The notes beneath the pieces are model-generated. The model had not been told where the DNA came from. It worked only from the letters and a program-made list of their open reading frames with translations, and ran no database searches. A stretch of DNA of 64,000 nucleotides from CAZQYC01 sp964597495 (GTDB lineage: Bacteria; Pseudomonadota; Gammaproteobacteria; Steroidobacterales; Steroidobacteraceae), in NCBI GenBank assembly GCA_964597495.1, contig CAZQYC010000001.1:62001-126000 (forward strand), written 5' to 3'. The position numbers were made by a program, and so were the translations under genes. Below, one piece after another: positions 34,486 through 44,159 of this stretch (position 1 is the first letter of the stretch; each line of letters starts with the position of its first letter).

Positions 34486-36500
34486 AACGGAATCCCATCC
34501 GATGGGTCGAGCGCGGCGAGTCGTGCGATGCGCTTGGAGTTGCTGTCAAACTTGGACAAGTCATCGATATTGGAATCTTGCGATTCTTCATCAACTAACC
34601 AAGTGAGCTCTTCGGTTCGCTCGGGAGTGCTGACCGTCTGTTCGGTCAACTCTGGATGGCGATGCATGCTTCCCGACTCGGTAACACTTCCATCTGCCGA
34701 TGACTCATCTGCAGCGCCGCTCGCAACCGCAGAGGGAGTCCTTAGCGATGCCCAGTCATCGATACGTGCCGGTGGCTTATCTGCATAGCCCGCCTCCGAC
34801 AACGGCGGCGGCGCACAAATGCGACGTGTGAAGTTATTGTCTTCGTAGTACTTGAGTTTTTTCGCCCGAATCGGCGCAAGCCCAGCGACCATGACAACTT
34901 CCTCGTCCATCGGCAGCTGCATCACCTCGCCGGGAGTTAGAAGCGGCCGAGCGGTCTCTTGTCGCGAGACCATCAGATGACCGAGCCACGGGGATAGACG
35001 ATGTCCCGCGTAGTTGCGTTGTGCACGCAACTCAGTTGCCGTGCCTAGAGCATCCGAGATACGTTTAGCCGTGCGCTCATCGTTAGTCGCAAACGCGATG
35101 CGCACATGGCAGTTATCGAGAATAGAGTTGTTCGGTCCATACGCTTTCTCGATTTGATTGAGCGACTGAGCAATCAGAAACGATCGCAATCCATAACCCG
35201 CCATGAACGCCAAGGCGCTCTCGAAGAAATCCAGCCTGCCCAACGCGGGAAATTCGTCAAGCATCAACAGCACTTGTCGGCGATTTAGCGTGCCGTCTTT
35301 GACTTCGAGCGTTTCAGTCAGTCGCCGGCCGATCTGATTCAAGATCAGTCGAATGAGCGGCTTAGTGCGTGAAATGTCCGAAGGTGGAACGACGAGATAC
35401 AACGAGACCGGATGTCTCCCTGAAACAAGATCATCGATGCGCCAATCGCAGCGTGAGGTAACCTCTGCCACAGTCGGATCGCGGTACAGTCCTAGGAAAC
35501 TCATTGCGGTGGAAAGAACACCAGAGCGCTCGTTCTCGCTCTTGTTCATAACTTCACGAGCGGCAGAGGCGACGACGGGATGTGGCTTGTCGTTCAGATG
35601 ATGGGTATTCATCATCAACCAAAGCGTGCGCTCGAACGGTTGTGCCGGATCGGACAGGAAAGTTGCTACGCCACGCAGGGTCTTATCATTCTCCGCGTAG
35701 AGCACGTGGAGGATTGCCCCGACAAGCAGAGAGTGACTGGTCTTCTCCCAATGATTGCGTTTCTCCAACGCACCCTCGGGATCGACAAGGATGTCGGCAA
35801 TGTTTTGCACATCGCGCACTTCGTGTAGACCGCGACGCACTTCGAGTAGCGGGTTGTAGGCGGCCGAACATACATCGGTCGGATTGAACAGCAGACAATG
35901 CGAGAAGCGCGAACGCCATCCAGACGTCAATTGCCAATTCTCGCCCTTGATGTCGTGAATGACGGCGGACTGCGGCCAGGACAGCAAAGTTGGAATCACT
36001 AGGCCGACGCCTTTGCCGGAGCGCGTTGGCGCGAAGGCCATGACATGTTCCGGTCCTTCGTGTCTCAAGTAGTGCGAGCCTACTTGACCAAGAAACACAC
36101 CCAACGGACGAGTGAGCTTCGCACCCGCAATTTCAAACCGCGATGCCCAACGGGCAGAGCCATATGTCGTGACAAGTTTGGACTGACGACCCCGCCACAC
36201 CGACCCAACGATTGCAGCTACGGCACCGAGCACTCCACTCGCCGCTGCAATCGTTCCACCCTGGACGAAGATGCGCGGCGCGTATGCTTCATACACATAC
36301 CACCATTGAAACAATCGCCAAGGGTAGTAAACGGGAACATCACCGACGCTCGGAACGGCATGCACCACAAACCACGGCGGGCCGAGTCGTTGCTGATAGC
36401 CAAGCTGCGATGCAGTCCATTGAGTCGCGATCCACGTACCGCCGATCACGATGGCAAACACCATCACGACTTGTCCGACGAGTACTTTATTGGGTGTCAT
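34482..36500 (-). CDS. traG: TraG/VirD4-like type IV coupling protein
   Basis: 672 residues from the ATG at 36500 (MTPNKVLVGQVVMVFAIVIG). Two N-terminal membrane helices (about 8-28 and 80-100) are followed by the cytoplasmic motor: Walker A APTRSGKGVGLV at about 157-168 and Walker B VLLMLDEFPALGRLDF. The C-terminal 90 residues are acidic and serine-rich. It recruits the relaxase-DNA complex to the mating channel. It is the first gene of the trb operon; an in-frame ATG 39 bp upstream has no better ribosome-binding site. Confidence 0.9.
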   Translation of the reverse strand: MTPNKVLVGQVVMVFAIVIGGTWIATQWTASQLGYQQRLGPPWFVVHAVPSVGDVPVYYPWRLFQWWYVYEAYAPRIFVQGGTIAAASGVLGAVAAIVGSVWRGRQSKLVTTYGSARWASRFEIAGAKLTRPLGVFLGQVGSHYLRHEGPEHVMAFAPTRSGKGVGLVIPTLLSWPQSAVIHDIKGENWQLTSGWRSRFSHCLLFNPTDVCSAAYNPLLEVRRGLHEVRDVQNIADILVDPEGALEKRNHWEKTSHSLLVGAILHVLYAENDKTLRGVATFLSDPAQPFERTLWLMMNTHHLNDKPHPVVASAAREVMNKSENERSGVLSTAMSFLGLYRDPTVAEVTSRCDWRIDDLVSGRHPVSLYLVVPPSDISRTKPLIRLILNQIGRRLTETLEVKDGTLNRRQVLLMLDEFPALGRLDFFESALAFMAGYGLRSFLIAQSLNQIEKAYGPNNSILDNCHVRIAFATNDERTAKRISDALGTATELRAQRNYAGHRLSPWLGHLMVSRQETARPLLTPGEVMQLPMDEEVVMVAGLAPIRAKKLKYYEDNNFTRRICAPPPLSEAGYADKPPARIDDWASLRTPSAVASGAADESSADGSVTESGSMHRHPELTEQTVSTPERTEELTWLVDEESQDSNIDDLSKFDSNSKRIARLAALDPSDGIPL

Positions 36501-36628
36501 GCCCGCTGATCTCCGCCACGTTGCGCGGTGCATGCGCAACCGCGTACGACGGAGAATTGCGGCACTAAATCAGCCTGTCAAAGCGCACTCCAATTGGCAG
36601 TGCCTACAGAAGCGCCTTTGAGAGAAGA

Positions 36629-36644
36629 CGCCGAAACTCCGGCG
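36629..36644 (-). terminator. Weak hairpin downstream of merR, possible terminator
   Basis: CGCCG-AAACTC-CGGCG forms a short GC-rich hairpin about 90 bp after the merR stop, followed on the minus strand by a pyrimidine-rich TCTTCTCT. The run is not a clean T-tract. The rest of 36501-36731 holds no gene and presumably includes the traG promoter. Confidence 0.3.
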
Positions 36645-36731
36645 AAGTCAGGCGTAGAAGAAAAAATATTTTTCGATGCAAATGACTAACGTATCAAACA
36701 GACGCACCTGGACAGTTTTTGCGCAAGAAAG

Positions 36732-37145
36732 TTATTTGCAACACGGCAAGAGCGTACAAGGCTGCACGGACGTCAAATCCTTACAGCAATCTGACACCAT
36801 CGACTGAATAACGCCCCGCTTGAGCTGCAAGGTAGCGATCTCCGCGTCGACTGAGGCAAGTTTTCGATTCAGCGCTTCGCTAACGTTGCCGCAAGTATTC
36901 ATCGCGGATGTGCGCAACCTTAGCAGCTCATCAATCTCTTTCAATGCAAATCCAGCTTCCTGAGTAGCTTTGATGAAGGCGATTAGTTCGACGGCATTTG
37001 GCGCGTACTGACGGTAGCCAGCAGTAGTTCTGCTGACTGGTTTCACCAATCCTTTCTCTTCGTAGAAACGAAGTGTCTCGCGCCCCACGCCGGTGGCCTT
37101 TGCGACATCGCCGCTACTGAGATAGGTTGAAGATTGATTGCTCAT
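36732..37145 (-). CDS. MerR-family heavy-metal-responsive regulator
   Basis: 137 residues. The N-terminal winged helix (YLSSGDVAKATGVGRETLRF, then YRQYAPNAVELIAFI) and dimerisation helix are intact. Metal-site cysteines are C85 at the start of the dimer helix, C120/C121 and C130 in the C-terminal loop, plus C135/C136. The 35-residue spacing from C85 to C120 and 9-10 to C130 is that of the Hg/Zn/Cd/Pb subgroup; the His found five residues after the CC pair in ZntR is a Thr here. It is divergent from a Cys-rich membrane protein and probably controls it. Confidence 0.8.
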   Translation of the reverse strand: MSNQSSTYLSSGDVAKATGVGRETLRFYEEKGLVKPVSRTTAGYRQYAPNAVELIAFIKATQEAGFALKEIDELLRLRTSAMNTCGNVSEALNRKLASVDAEIATLQLKRGVIQSMVSDCCKDLTSVQPCTLLPCCK

Positions 37146-37198
37146 ATGTCACGCATGCGTTTCGATATCCCGTAGTTTATCGGATTTCCGGCCGAGTC

Positions 37199-37229
37199 TT
37201 GACTTGGGGGTTAGGCACCGGCTTTACCT
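37199..37229 (+). promoter_or_regulatory. Candidate MerR-type promoter with 19-bp spacer
   Basis: TTGACT at 37199-37204 and a weak -10 (TTACCT, 37224-37229) are separated by 19 bp, the over-long spacing MerR activators correct. The spacer holds an imperfect dyad, GGTTAGGCACCGGCTTTACC. It lies between the divergent merR and the Cys-rich membrane gene. Confidence 0.45.
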
Positions 37230-37261
37230 TTCGATTCCCGTACCTGATGAGGGAATTGAAT

Positions 37262-37555
37262 ATGTCTGGTAAAGCGAAGTCTTGGTTTGCTGTCGCCGTG
37301 TTGGCCTGCGCGGCGTGTTGCGCTGTCCCGATCATGGCTGTCTTGGGCATTGGCGGAGCCGCAGGCGCAATGACTGCCGCATTCAGCGGTTGGGATATGG
37401 AAACCATCGCGTGCGTGGGCATTCTGGGAGCGCTGGTAGGAGCGTTAGTGTATTTCTCGCTGCAACAACTCAAACGACGTAAACAGGAAGCTGCGCCGTG
37501 CGAGACATCCTGTCGAACCGACGCATCTTGTTGTGGCCCGCAGCCAAAGAAGTAA
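37262..37555 (+). CDS. Small Cys-rich membrane protein, MerT-like metal motif
   Basis: 97 residues from the ATG at 37262, which has GAGGGA upstream; in-frame upstream ATGs lack a site. Two membrane helices are predicted: the first carries CAACCAVPIMAVLGIGGAAG, reminiscent of the CC motif in MerT/MerF mercury carriers, the second is IACVGILGALVGALVYFSL. The basic tail ends with four cysteines (PCETSCRTDASCCGPQPKK). It is divergent from a heavy-metal MerR gene and is probably a metal carrier or binding protein; which metal cannot be told. Confidence 0.65.
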   Translation: MSGKAKSWFAVAVLACAACCAVPIMAVLGIGGAAGAMTAAFSGWDMETIACVGILGALVGALVYFSLQQLKRRKQEAAPCETSCRTDASCCGPQPKK

Positions 37556-37577
37556 CACTTAATGCATAATCGACTGC

Positions 37578-37904
37578 ATGAAAAATATCATGCTGTTTGT
37601 CGCTGCCGCCCTCGCTGAGATTAGCGGCTGCTATGCGTTCTGGATGTGGCTCCGGCAAAGTCGTTCGTCTGGATGGGCGGTTGTCGGCGTTGCTTCGCTC
37701 ATCATATTTGCGTGGCTACTGACCCGAATCGATGTGACTTTTGCCGGCCGCGCGTATGCCGCGTACGGCGGCATCTACATTGTGGCAAGTTTACTTTGGA
37801 TGTGGGCTGTGGAGGGCGCGAGACCGGATCGCTGGGATTTGATCGGCGGCGTAATTTGTCTCGTTGGCACGAGTGTAATTGTGTTCGGTCCGCGAAACGC
37901 ATAA
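37578..37904 (+). CDS. ynfA: YnfA family (UPF0060) membrane protein
   Basis: 108 residues with four hydrophobic segments and the family hallmarks AALAEISGCYAFWMWLR and RAYAAYGGIYIVASLLWMW. YnfA proteins are small four-helix membrane proteins of the SMR-like drug/metabolite transporter type; transport roles are proposed but not well defined. It lies 22 bp after the Cys-rich gene and probably shares its MerR-controlled transcript. Confidence 0.85.
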   Translation: MKNIMLFVAAALAEISGCYAFWMWLRQSRSSGWAVVGVASLIIFAWLLTRIDVTFAGRAYAAYGGIYIVASLLWMWAVEGARPDRWDLIGGVICLVGTSVIVFGPRNA

Positions 37905-37980
37905 GGTCGGAGTATGCGCGGCTACCAAGGATCGTCTTGGGAGTTTCGCGAAGTCCTGGTATTTTTTTCTGGATGATTCG

Positions 37981-39345
37981 CTAGTCGGACGCGATAGCTG
38001 ACGGCGGCGGTTTCAAAAAGCGACTGCCTAGATAGAGCCCCAACAATGCAGCGGTGGCCGATGCGATGAGCACTGCGATTTTTGCGGTCGCCAACAATGG
38101 GCTTTCGGCGAAACTAAGTTGCGACAAGAAAATCGACATCGTAAAGCCGATGCCGCCCAAGCAACCGATCACGATCAAGCCGCGATACGTCACGCCATCC
38201 GGCAACGCTGCGATTCGCATTCGCGTTGCCAGCAGACTCGCCAAGAAAATCCCAATGGGTTTGCCAAACACAAGTCCCAGCACGATGCCCAGGCTCATTG
38301 TGCTGGTAGCAAGCGCCGTGAATGCCGCTTGATCAAACACCACGCCTGCGTTCGCGAGCGCGAACAACGGCATGATGCCGAACGCCACCCACGGATGCAG
38401 TGCAACCTCTACTCTGACCACGGGTGGCACCATTTCCCGCTGCATGGTCTTGAGTTGCTGTAACGAGTTGACCATCTGGTGCGGATCTCTTTCGGGACTG
38501 GCAAAACGATCGCGAAGTTTGCCGAGGAGCCCGGAAGCACTGTCGAGCAATGTTTTTCGATCGACCGGCGCAGTGACTGGCGTAAGCAGTCCCAGGACAA
38601 CGCCGGCAACCGTTGGATGCACGCCCGCGTTCAATACACCGAACCACACGACGGCGCCCGGTATCACGTATGGCAAAGCGGTCCGTACACCAAGATAATG
38701 GAACACACGAACCAACAGCACGCCAAATCCCGCGACAAGAAGCCCTGTCAGCTTGACGCCGCTCGAAAAGAATAAGGCGATTACCAAGATCGCGCCGATG
38801 TCGTCGATGATTGCAATCGACAGGAGCAGCATTCGCAATTGCGCTGGCACGCGATTTCCTAGCAGCGTGAGAAAGCCAATGGCAAAGGCAATATCTGTAG
38901 CGGTCGGTATTGCCCAGCCCTGTCGCGCAGGTCCATCGGCGTTCAGTGTCAGGTAGATGATCGCTGGTACCGCCATGCCGCCCACCGCCGCCGCGAGCGG
39001 CAGCGCCGCTAGACGACGGCTGGCCAATGAACCCTCATGCATCTCGCGGCGAATTTCCAACCCCACAACCAGAAAAAACACCGTCATCAACGCATCGTTG
39101 ATGTAGAAATGCAGCGGTTTGGTGAAAACGAAGTCGCCGAACTGCAGTCCGAGCGGTAGGTGCCAGAAGTGTTCGTACGATCCTGGGCTGGCCAAGTTAG
39201 CCCAGATCAGTGCAACGACCACAGCGCTGAGCAGAACGAGACCGCTGGCGGCTTCAATGTGGAGGAATTTTTCGAGCGGCCGAAGAATCTTCGGAGTGGC
39301 GATCGCATCGAGGCTGGAGTCTGACGCAGGGGTATTCGAATTCAT
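37981..39345 (-). CDS. nhaA: Na+/H+ antiporter NhaA
   Basis: 454 residues, slightly longer than E. coli NhaA at both ends, with about 12 hydrophobic segments. The conserved ion-binding aspartates are in LLLSIAIIDDIGAILVIALF. Other family stretches are FFLVVGLEIRREMHEGSLAS, WAIPTATDIAFAIGFLTLLG and FGKPIGIFLASLLATR. It exports Na+ in exchange for H+ and supports salt and alkaline tolerance. It is convergent with ynfA and divergent from the universal stress gene, with about 170 bp between the two starts. Confidence 0.92.
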   Translation of the reverse strand: MNSNTPASDSSLDAIATPKILRPLEKFLHIEAASGLVLLSAVVVALIWANLASPGSYEHFWHLPLGLQFGDFVFTKPLHFYINDALMTVFFLVVGLEIRREMHEGSLASRRLAALPLAAAVGGMAVPAIIYLTLNADGPARQGWAIPTATDIAFAIGFLTLLGNRVPAQLRMLLLSIAIIDDIGAILVIALFFSSGVKLTGLLVAGFGVLLVRVFHYLGVRTALPYVIPGAVVWFGVLNAGVHPTVAGVVLGLLTPVTAPVDRKTLLDSASGLLGKLRDRFASPERDPHQMVNSLQQLKTMQREMVPPVVRVEVALHPWVAFGIMPLFALANAGVVFDQAAFTALATSTMSLGIVLGLVFGKPIGIFLASLLATRMRIAALPDGVTYRGLIVIGCLGGIGFTMSIFLSQLSFAESPLLATAKIAVLIASATAALLGLYLGSRFLKPPPSAIASD

Positions 39346-39516
39346 CGGGTGCAGTTATCCGAGCAAGCGGCCCGACCTGCTATGCGCCTGTCTGTGCGCA
39401 ATTGCCGCAGACACCCTGAAAAGTTTGTAACATGCGCGCGGATTGCGTTCAACCACAATTGGCGATGTGCAGCGATTGCAGGTAATAACCTGCATGGGTT
39501 CCGATAGGAGATAGTG

Positions 39517-40395
39517 ATGACACCGAAAAAGATTCTCGTCGCCACGGATTTTTCGCCGGCCGCGGACCTCGCTGTTAGGCGCGCTGCTGCACTCGCACAG
39601 CGCTATCACGCAGAGCTGCGTTTACTGCACGCCGTGCCGCCGCTGCGCTGGCTCGAAGGTTTGTTTGCATCGAAACAGCAGTGGAGCGAGCATGTGCGCG
39701 GCCGAGCGGCGGCAACCCTCAAAGCGCAAGCCGCGCAGCTGGCTACGGAGCAAAAGATTGAGGTCAGCACGGCATTGCAGGCAGGTAAGGCTTCTGTGGC
39801 GATCGCAAATGCCACAGAGCAATTCGATCCGGATTTATTGGTCATCGGAGCATCCGGCGAAGGTCAAACGCGAATCAAGAACAAGAGTCTCGGGCACACC
39901 GCCTCGAAGTTGATCGGGGCCACTCAAGTGCCGCTCTTGTTAACGCGACGATCGGTAGGCGAGGCGCCCAACAAAGTCCTAGCAGCGATTGATCTCACGC
40001 CCGCTTCCGTGCGGGTAGCACACTGGGCCGATGCGTTGGCTGCCAAAGGTGAATCCACATTCGTTCACGTGTTCGAAGCGCCCTTCACGCCTCGGCTGCG
40101 CGAGTATGGCGTGAAGCGCAAAACGCTCGATATCTATACGGCAGATCAACAAGCGGAGCGCGAACGCGCATTGCGCAAGGTGCTCGTCGATGCGGGTGTG
40201 AGTAATCGCGCCGACAAATTGGTCATACGCGGTGATGCGGTGAAGTCCATTACCGCGCAACTGCGCAACCTAAAGATCGATACGCTTGTTGTGGGCAAGC
40301 ACGGTCGCCGCAAGCGTGACGCCGCTGCACCTTATGGCAGCGTGTGTTACTACCTTACACACTTCGCCCCGGTGGATGCGCTCATTGTCCCGTAG
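39517..40395 (+). CDS. Tandem universal stress protein
   Basis: 292 residues from the ATG at 39517 (AGGAG 6 bp upstream). Two UspA-like domains: the first (about 3-147) starts KKILVATDFSPAADLAVRRA and has a nucleotide-loop-like IGASGEGQTRIKNKSLG; the second (about 150-292) starts NKVLAAIDLTPASVRVAHWA and has VVGKHGRRKRDAAAPYGS. Spacing of the glycines deviates a little from the usual GxxG-x9-G(S/T), so ATP binding is plausible but not certain. It ends 9 bp before the cation ATPase gene and is likely co-transcribed. Confidence 0.88.
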   Translation: MTPKKILVATDFSPAADLAVRRAAALAQRYHAELRLLHAVPPLRWLEGLFASKQQWSEHVRGRAAATLKAQAAQLATEQKIEVSTALQAGKASVAIANATEQFDPDLLVIGASGEGQTRIKNKSLGHTASKLIGATQVPLLLTRRSVGEAPNKVLAAIDLTPASVRVAHWADALAAKGESTFVHVFEAPFTPRLREYGVKRKTLDIYTADQQAERERALRKVLVDAGVSNRADKLVIRGDAVKSITAQLRNLKIDTLVVGKHGRRKRDAAAPYGSVCYYLTHFAPVDALIVP

Positions 40396-40404
40396 GGTGA
40401 GACG

Positions 40405-43029
40405 ATGACCGATTGGCATCGACAATCGGCAGTGGAAGCGCTGACAGCGCTCGGCGTCGATGCCAGCGGGCTTACGCACGAGCAAGCCAGGCAACGCCGT
40501 CAACAATACGGACTCAATCAGTTCACTGAGGCCCTGCCGCGTCCGTGGTGGCGTCTGCTGCTGAAGCAGCTCACCGACTTTATGATCTTGCTGCTGGTGA
40601 TTGCAGCGATCATCTCCGGCCTCATCGGCGACATTGTCGATACCATCGTGATCGGCGTATTGGTGTTGCTCAATGCAGCGATGGGCGTGATTCAGGAGTA
40701 TCGCGCAGAACGCGCGATGCATGCACTGAAGGCAATGTCTGCGCCGGGCGCACTCGTAATGCGCGATGGTCGACAACAGGACATTCCAGCCACAGACTTG
40801 GTGCCCGGGGACATCGTTCTCTTAGATGCCGGACGCATCGTGCCGGCGGATTTGCGCTTGCTGCAAACCATCGCGCTGCGAATCAACGAAGCCGCGCTCA
40901 CAGGCGAATCGCTACCGGTCGAGAAGACAGAGACCGCGCTGACAGCCGACGCGCCGCTCGCCGAGCGCTTCAACACGGCTTACAAGGGCACATTTGTAGG
41001 ATACGGTCGAGGGCGCGGTGTGGTCGTTGCGACCGGAATGCAGACGGAATTCGGACGCATCGCCGGTTTGTTGCAGCAAACCGAAATTGGCACGACGCCG
41101 CTGCAACGTCGGCTAGCTGCGTTCAGTCGCCGCTTAGCGATCATCGTGCTGGCGATTTGTGTCGTCGTGTTCCTGCAGGGATGGTTGCGCGGCGAGCCAT
41201 TACTGCCGATGTTTCTCACCGCGCTAAGCTTGGCAGTGGCCGCGCTACCGGAAGCACTGCCCGCAGTGGTGACGATTGCACTTGCGCTCGGCGCGCGCAA
41301 GATGGTGGTGCAACACGCGCTCATTCGCCGACTACCTGCGGTGGAGACGCTGGGCTCCGTCACCTATATCTGTTCCGACAAAACCGGTACGCTCACGGAA
41401 AATCGGATGCGTGTCGAAGCCTATTATTGCAACGGCGAGCGGAGCAACGGGTTCAAGCAAGCCACTCCTTGGCGAGATTTGCTGCGCGCCATTGGTGTTA
41501 GTCACGATGCGCAATCAAATCACGTCGGCGAACTGAGCGGCGATCCGACAGAAGTGGCGCTTCTGGCCGCAGCGATCGACGCCGGTCTCAGCCATGCGAC
41601 CTTGAACGCGGAATTGCCGCGCGCCGACGAAATTCCGTTCGACTCGCATCGCAAGTGCATGACTACATTGCACGAAGACGGCGAGCGCGGCTTTGTCGCC
41701 ATTACCAAAGGGGCATCGGAGGTTGTCACGATGTTATGCGTTGACGTGCTCACGCAAGACGGTGTGACAGCCATTGATCGCGAACTAATCGGCGAAGCCG
41801 CCGATGCCATGGCGGCCGATGGAATGCGCGTGTTGGCGGTTGCAATTCGCCGTTGGCCACAACATCCGCTGCGCATGACGGCAGAGCGAGTCGAACGCGA
41901 ACTCACGTTCCTTGGACTAGTCGGGATGCTGGACCCACCGCGGGCAGAAGCGCTGCAAGCAGTGCGTGAATGCAAACAGGCGGGCATCGTTCCCGTGATG
42001 ATCACCGGCGATCATCCGCGCACGGCACAGGCTATCGCGCGTCGCCTGGAGTTGATCGACGACGGCGGCGAAGTAATGACTGGTCAAGAGCTGGCCGACT
42101 TGCCGACTGCGGAGTTGCAACTGCGCATTCGAGATGTCCGCGTGTTCGCGCGTGTGTCGCCCGAACAAAAACTAAAACTCGTGACGTTGCTCCAAGAGCG
42201 CGGCGAATGTGTGGCGATGACCGGCGACGGTGTCAACGACGCGCCCGCGCTGCGCAAGGCCGATATCGGTATCGCGATGGGAATCACCGGCACCGATGTG
42301 GCCAAGGAAGCGAGCGCGATGGTCTTGCTGGATGATAACTTCGCCACCGTTGTGCGCGCCGTGCGCGAGGGTCGGCGCATCTACGATAACTTGCGTCGCT
42401 TCATACGCTATGTGCTCACCACGAACTCTGCGGAAATCTGGGTGATTTTTCTGGCGCCGTTTGTTGGATTGCCGATTCCATTGCTGCCCATCCAGATTCT
42501 CTGGATCAATCTAGTGACCGATGGATTGCCGGGGCTCGCACTGGCCGCCGAACGCGCAGAGCCGAACGTTATGCGCCGCGCACCGTACCCGCCAAACGAA
42601 AGTATTTTCGCGCGCGGGCTAGGCTTGCAAGTGTTGTGGACAGGATTGTTGATGGCTGGGCTTGTGCTCGCGGGTCAGGCTTGGGCATTTCATGCAGGAT
42701 CGGAGAACTGGCGGACACTGGCGTTCACGGCGCTCTGTTTTTCGCAGTTGACGTATGTGCTTGCGATTCGCTCCGAGCATCAATCGATCTTCACCCTCGG
42801 CCTCCAGTCGAATCGACCACTACTCGGTACAATCGCTCTCACTGTTTTTCTGCAACTCGCATTGGTCTATTTTCCTCCGCTACAACCGATCTTTAAAACC
42901 GGGGCTCTATCAATCGGGGAAATGACCGTTGCAGTTGGCATTGCACTGCTCGTCTTCGGGGCGGTGGAAATCGAGAAATGCGTGCTGCGCACGGGCAGCG
43001 CGCCTGCAGAGCAGGATACTCAATCATGA
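40405..43029 (+). CDS. P2-type cation-transporting ATPase (Ca2+-ATPase-like)
   Basis: 874 residues. An N-terminal cation-ATPase domain (LTHEQARQRRQQYGLNQF), actuator loop INEAALTGESLPVEK, phosphorylation site D325 in CSDKTGTLTENRM, and hinge VAMTGDGVNDAPAL are all intact. The fourth-helix motif AVAALPEALPAVVTIALALG resembles the PEGLP of SERCA-type pumps with Gly changed to Ala. The C-terminal four helices (ILWINLVTDGLPGLALAAE) are present. It probably moves Ca2+, or another cation such as Mn2+ or Na+, out of the cytoplasm. Paired with a Usp gene upstream and a cation antiporter downstream. Confidence 0.88.
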   Translation: MTDWHRQSAVEALTALGVDASGLTHEQARQRRQQYGLNQFTEALPRPWWRLLLKQLTDFMILLLVIAAIISGLIGDIVDTIVIGVLVLLNAAMGVIQEYRAERAMHALKAMSAPGALVMRDGRQQDIPATDLVPGDIVLLDAGRIVPADLRLLQTIALRINEAALTGESLPVEKTETALTADAPLAERFNTAYKGTFVGYGRGRGVVVATGMQTEFGRIAGLLQQTEIGTTPLQRRLAAFSRRLAIIVLAICVVVFLQGWLRGEPLLPMFLTALSLAVAALPEALPAVVTIALALGARKMVVQHALIRRLPAVETLGSVTYICSDKTGTLTENRMRVEAYYCNGERSNGFKQATPWRDLLRAIGVSHDAQSNHVGELSGDPTEVALLAAAIDAGLSHATLNAELPRADEIPFDSHRKCMTTLHEDGERGFVAITKGASEVVTMLCVDVLTQDGVTAIDRELIGEAADAMAADGMRVLAVAIRRWPQHPLRMTAERVERELTFLGLVGMLDPPRAEALQAVRECKQAGIVPVMITGDHPRTAQAIARRLELIDDGGEVMTGQELADLPTAELQLRIRDVRVFARVSPEQKLKLVTLLQERGECVAMTGDGVNDAPALRKADIGIAMGITGTDVAKEASAMVLLDDNFATVVRAVREGRRIYDNLRRFIRYVLTTNSAEIWVIFLAPFVGLPIPLLPIQILWINLVTDGLPGLALAAERAEPNVMRRAPYPPNESIFARGLGLQVLWTGLLMAGLVLAGQAWAFHAGSENWRTLAFTALCFSQLTYVLAIRSEHQSIFTLGLQSNRPLLGTIALTVFLQLALVYFPPLQPIFKTGALSIGEMTVAVGIALLVFGAVEIEKCVLRTGSAPAEQDTQS

Positions 43030-43104
43030 AAGACTCTTCTCCGCCGGTGTTGACCGGTCACCGCGTACCGTGAGTACGCATAGAACATCAAGAGAGTGTC
43101 GCGA

Positions 43105-44037
43105 ATGATGAATCCCTACATCAGTTTGTTGTTAGGCCTCGCATTTGCGGCGGCGGGAGGTGAGTTTTTTGTGCGCGGCGCTGTGGGTCTCGCTCGTTGG
43201 GCCCGAATCGCGCCGGGGATTATCGGTGCAACTGTTGCCGCATTCGCGACATCGAGTCCGGAGTTGTCCGTTGCCATCAATTCCGGTTTAGCCGGAACAC
43301 CGCAGATTGCCCTAGGCGATTCTCTGGGCAGCAACGTTGTGAATGTGGCGTTGATTCTCGGCGCGGCGCTTGTGATTTCCGGAATTGCCGCGCCCCGAGA
43401 TAGCTTGAAAAGGGATTTTCCGACGGCGGTTTTGGTGCCCGTGGTAACGGGACTGTTCTTGCTCGACGGCGTGCTTTCGAGAGTCGAGGGTTGCATCATG
43501 CTACTCGTATTCTTGGGCTGGCTGACGGCCGCGGTGATCCAAGCACGAAAGCAACGGAGCGCCGCACAGACAATCTTGAGTGACACAAACCATTGGCATG
43601 CGATTGGAGCCTGTGCGGTGGGACTCGCATTTTTGATTGCCGCCGGCACGCTAATCGTGGCGGGCGCGAAGGATATAGCGCACGCATACGGAATAGGAGA
43701 ATTTGTGATCGGCGCCACCTTAGTTGCTGTGGGCACGTCCGTTCCAGAGTTGGCGACTGCCATCATCGCCAAGTTGAAGGGACACGATGAAGTGGGTTTG
43801 GGAACCATCCTCGGTAGCAACATCTTTAACGGCCTCTTTATTGTTGGGCTCGTGGCGGTGATTCATCCGATTACCGTCGAATGGCGCACTGTCTTTGCGG
43901 CGCTCGTGATTGGCATAACGGCGCTTGCGCTTAGTTACCCCAACGCGACCGGTTTCATCGATCGCCGACGGGGACTGTTTTTGCTCGCATTGTATTGCGT
44001 TTACTTGGCGATCGTCCTCCAGAGCGGTTCGGGGTGA
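43105..44037 (+). CDS. Ca2+/cation antiporter (CaCA family, YrbG-like)
   Basis: 310 residues from the ATG at 43105. The internal duplication typical of the family is visible: GATVAAFATSSPELSVAINS with LGDSLGSNVVNVALILGAAL in the first half, and GATLVAVGTSVPELATAII with GLGTILGSNIFNGLFIVGL in the second. These alpha-repeats hold the Ser/Thr-x-Pro-Glu ion-binding residues. It would exchange Ca2+ (or Na+/K+) against H+ or Na+. It lies 75 bp after the cation ATPase on the same strand. Confidence 0.88.
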   Translation: MMNPYISLLLGLAFAAAGGEFFVRGAVGLARWARIAPGIIGATVAAFATSSPELSVAINSGLAGTPQIALGDSLGSNVVNVALILGAALVISGIAAPRDSLKRDFPTAVLVPVVTGLFLLDGVLSRVEGCIMLLVFLGWLTAAVIQARKQRSAAQTILSDTNHWHAIGACAVGLAFLIAAGTLIVAGAKDIAHAYGIGEFVIGATLVAVGTSVPELATAIIAKLKGHDEVGLGTILGSNIFNGLFIVGLVAVIHPITVEWRTVFAALVIGITALALSYPNATGFIDRRRGLFLLALYCVYLAIVLQSGSG

Positions 44038-44159
44038 GTGCTCTTTGTCCGCGCGAGAACGGCAGGAGTGGTGACATGGTAGCGGGATATTAGACCGCGT
44101 CGATTTTCCCAACACTTTCCACTTCTAGTGTTATCTGACCATCTCGAATTTGTCGGGCC

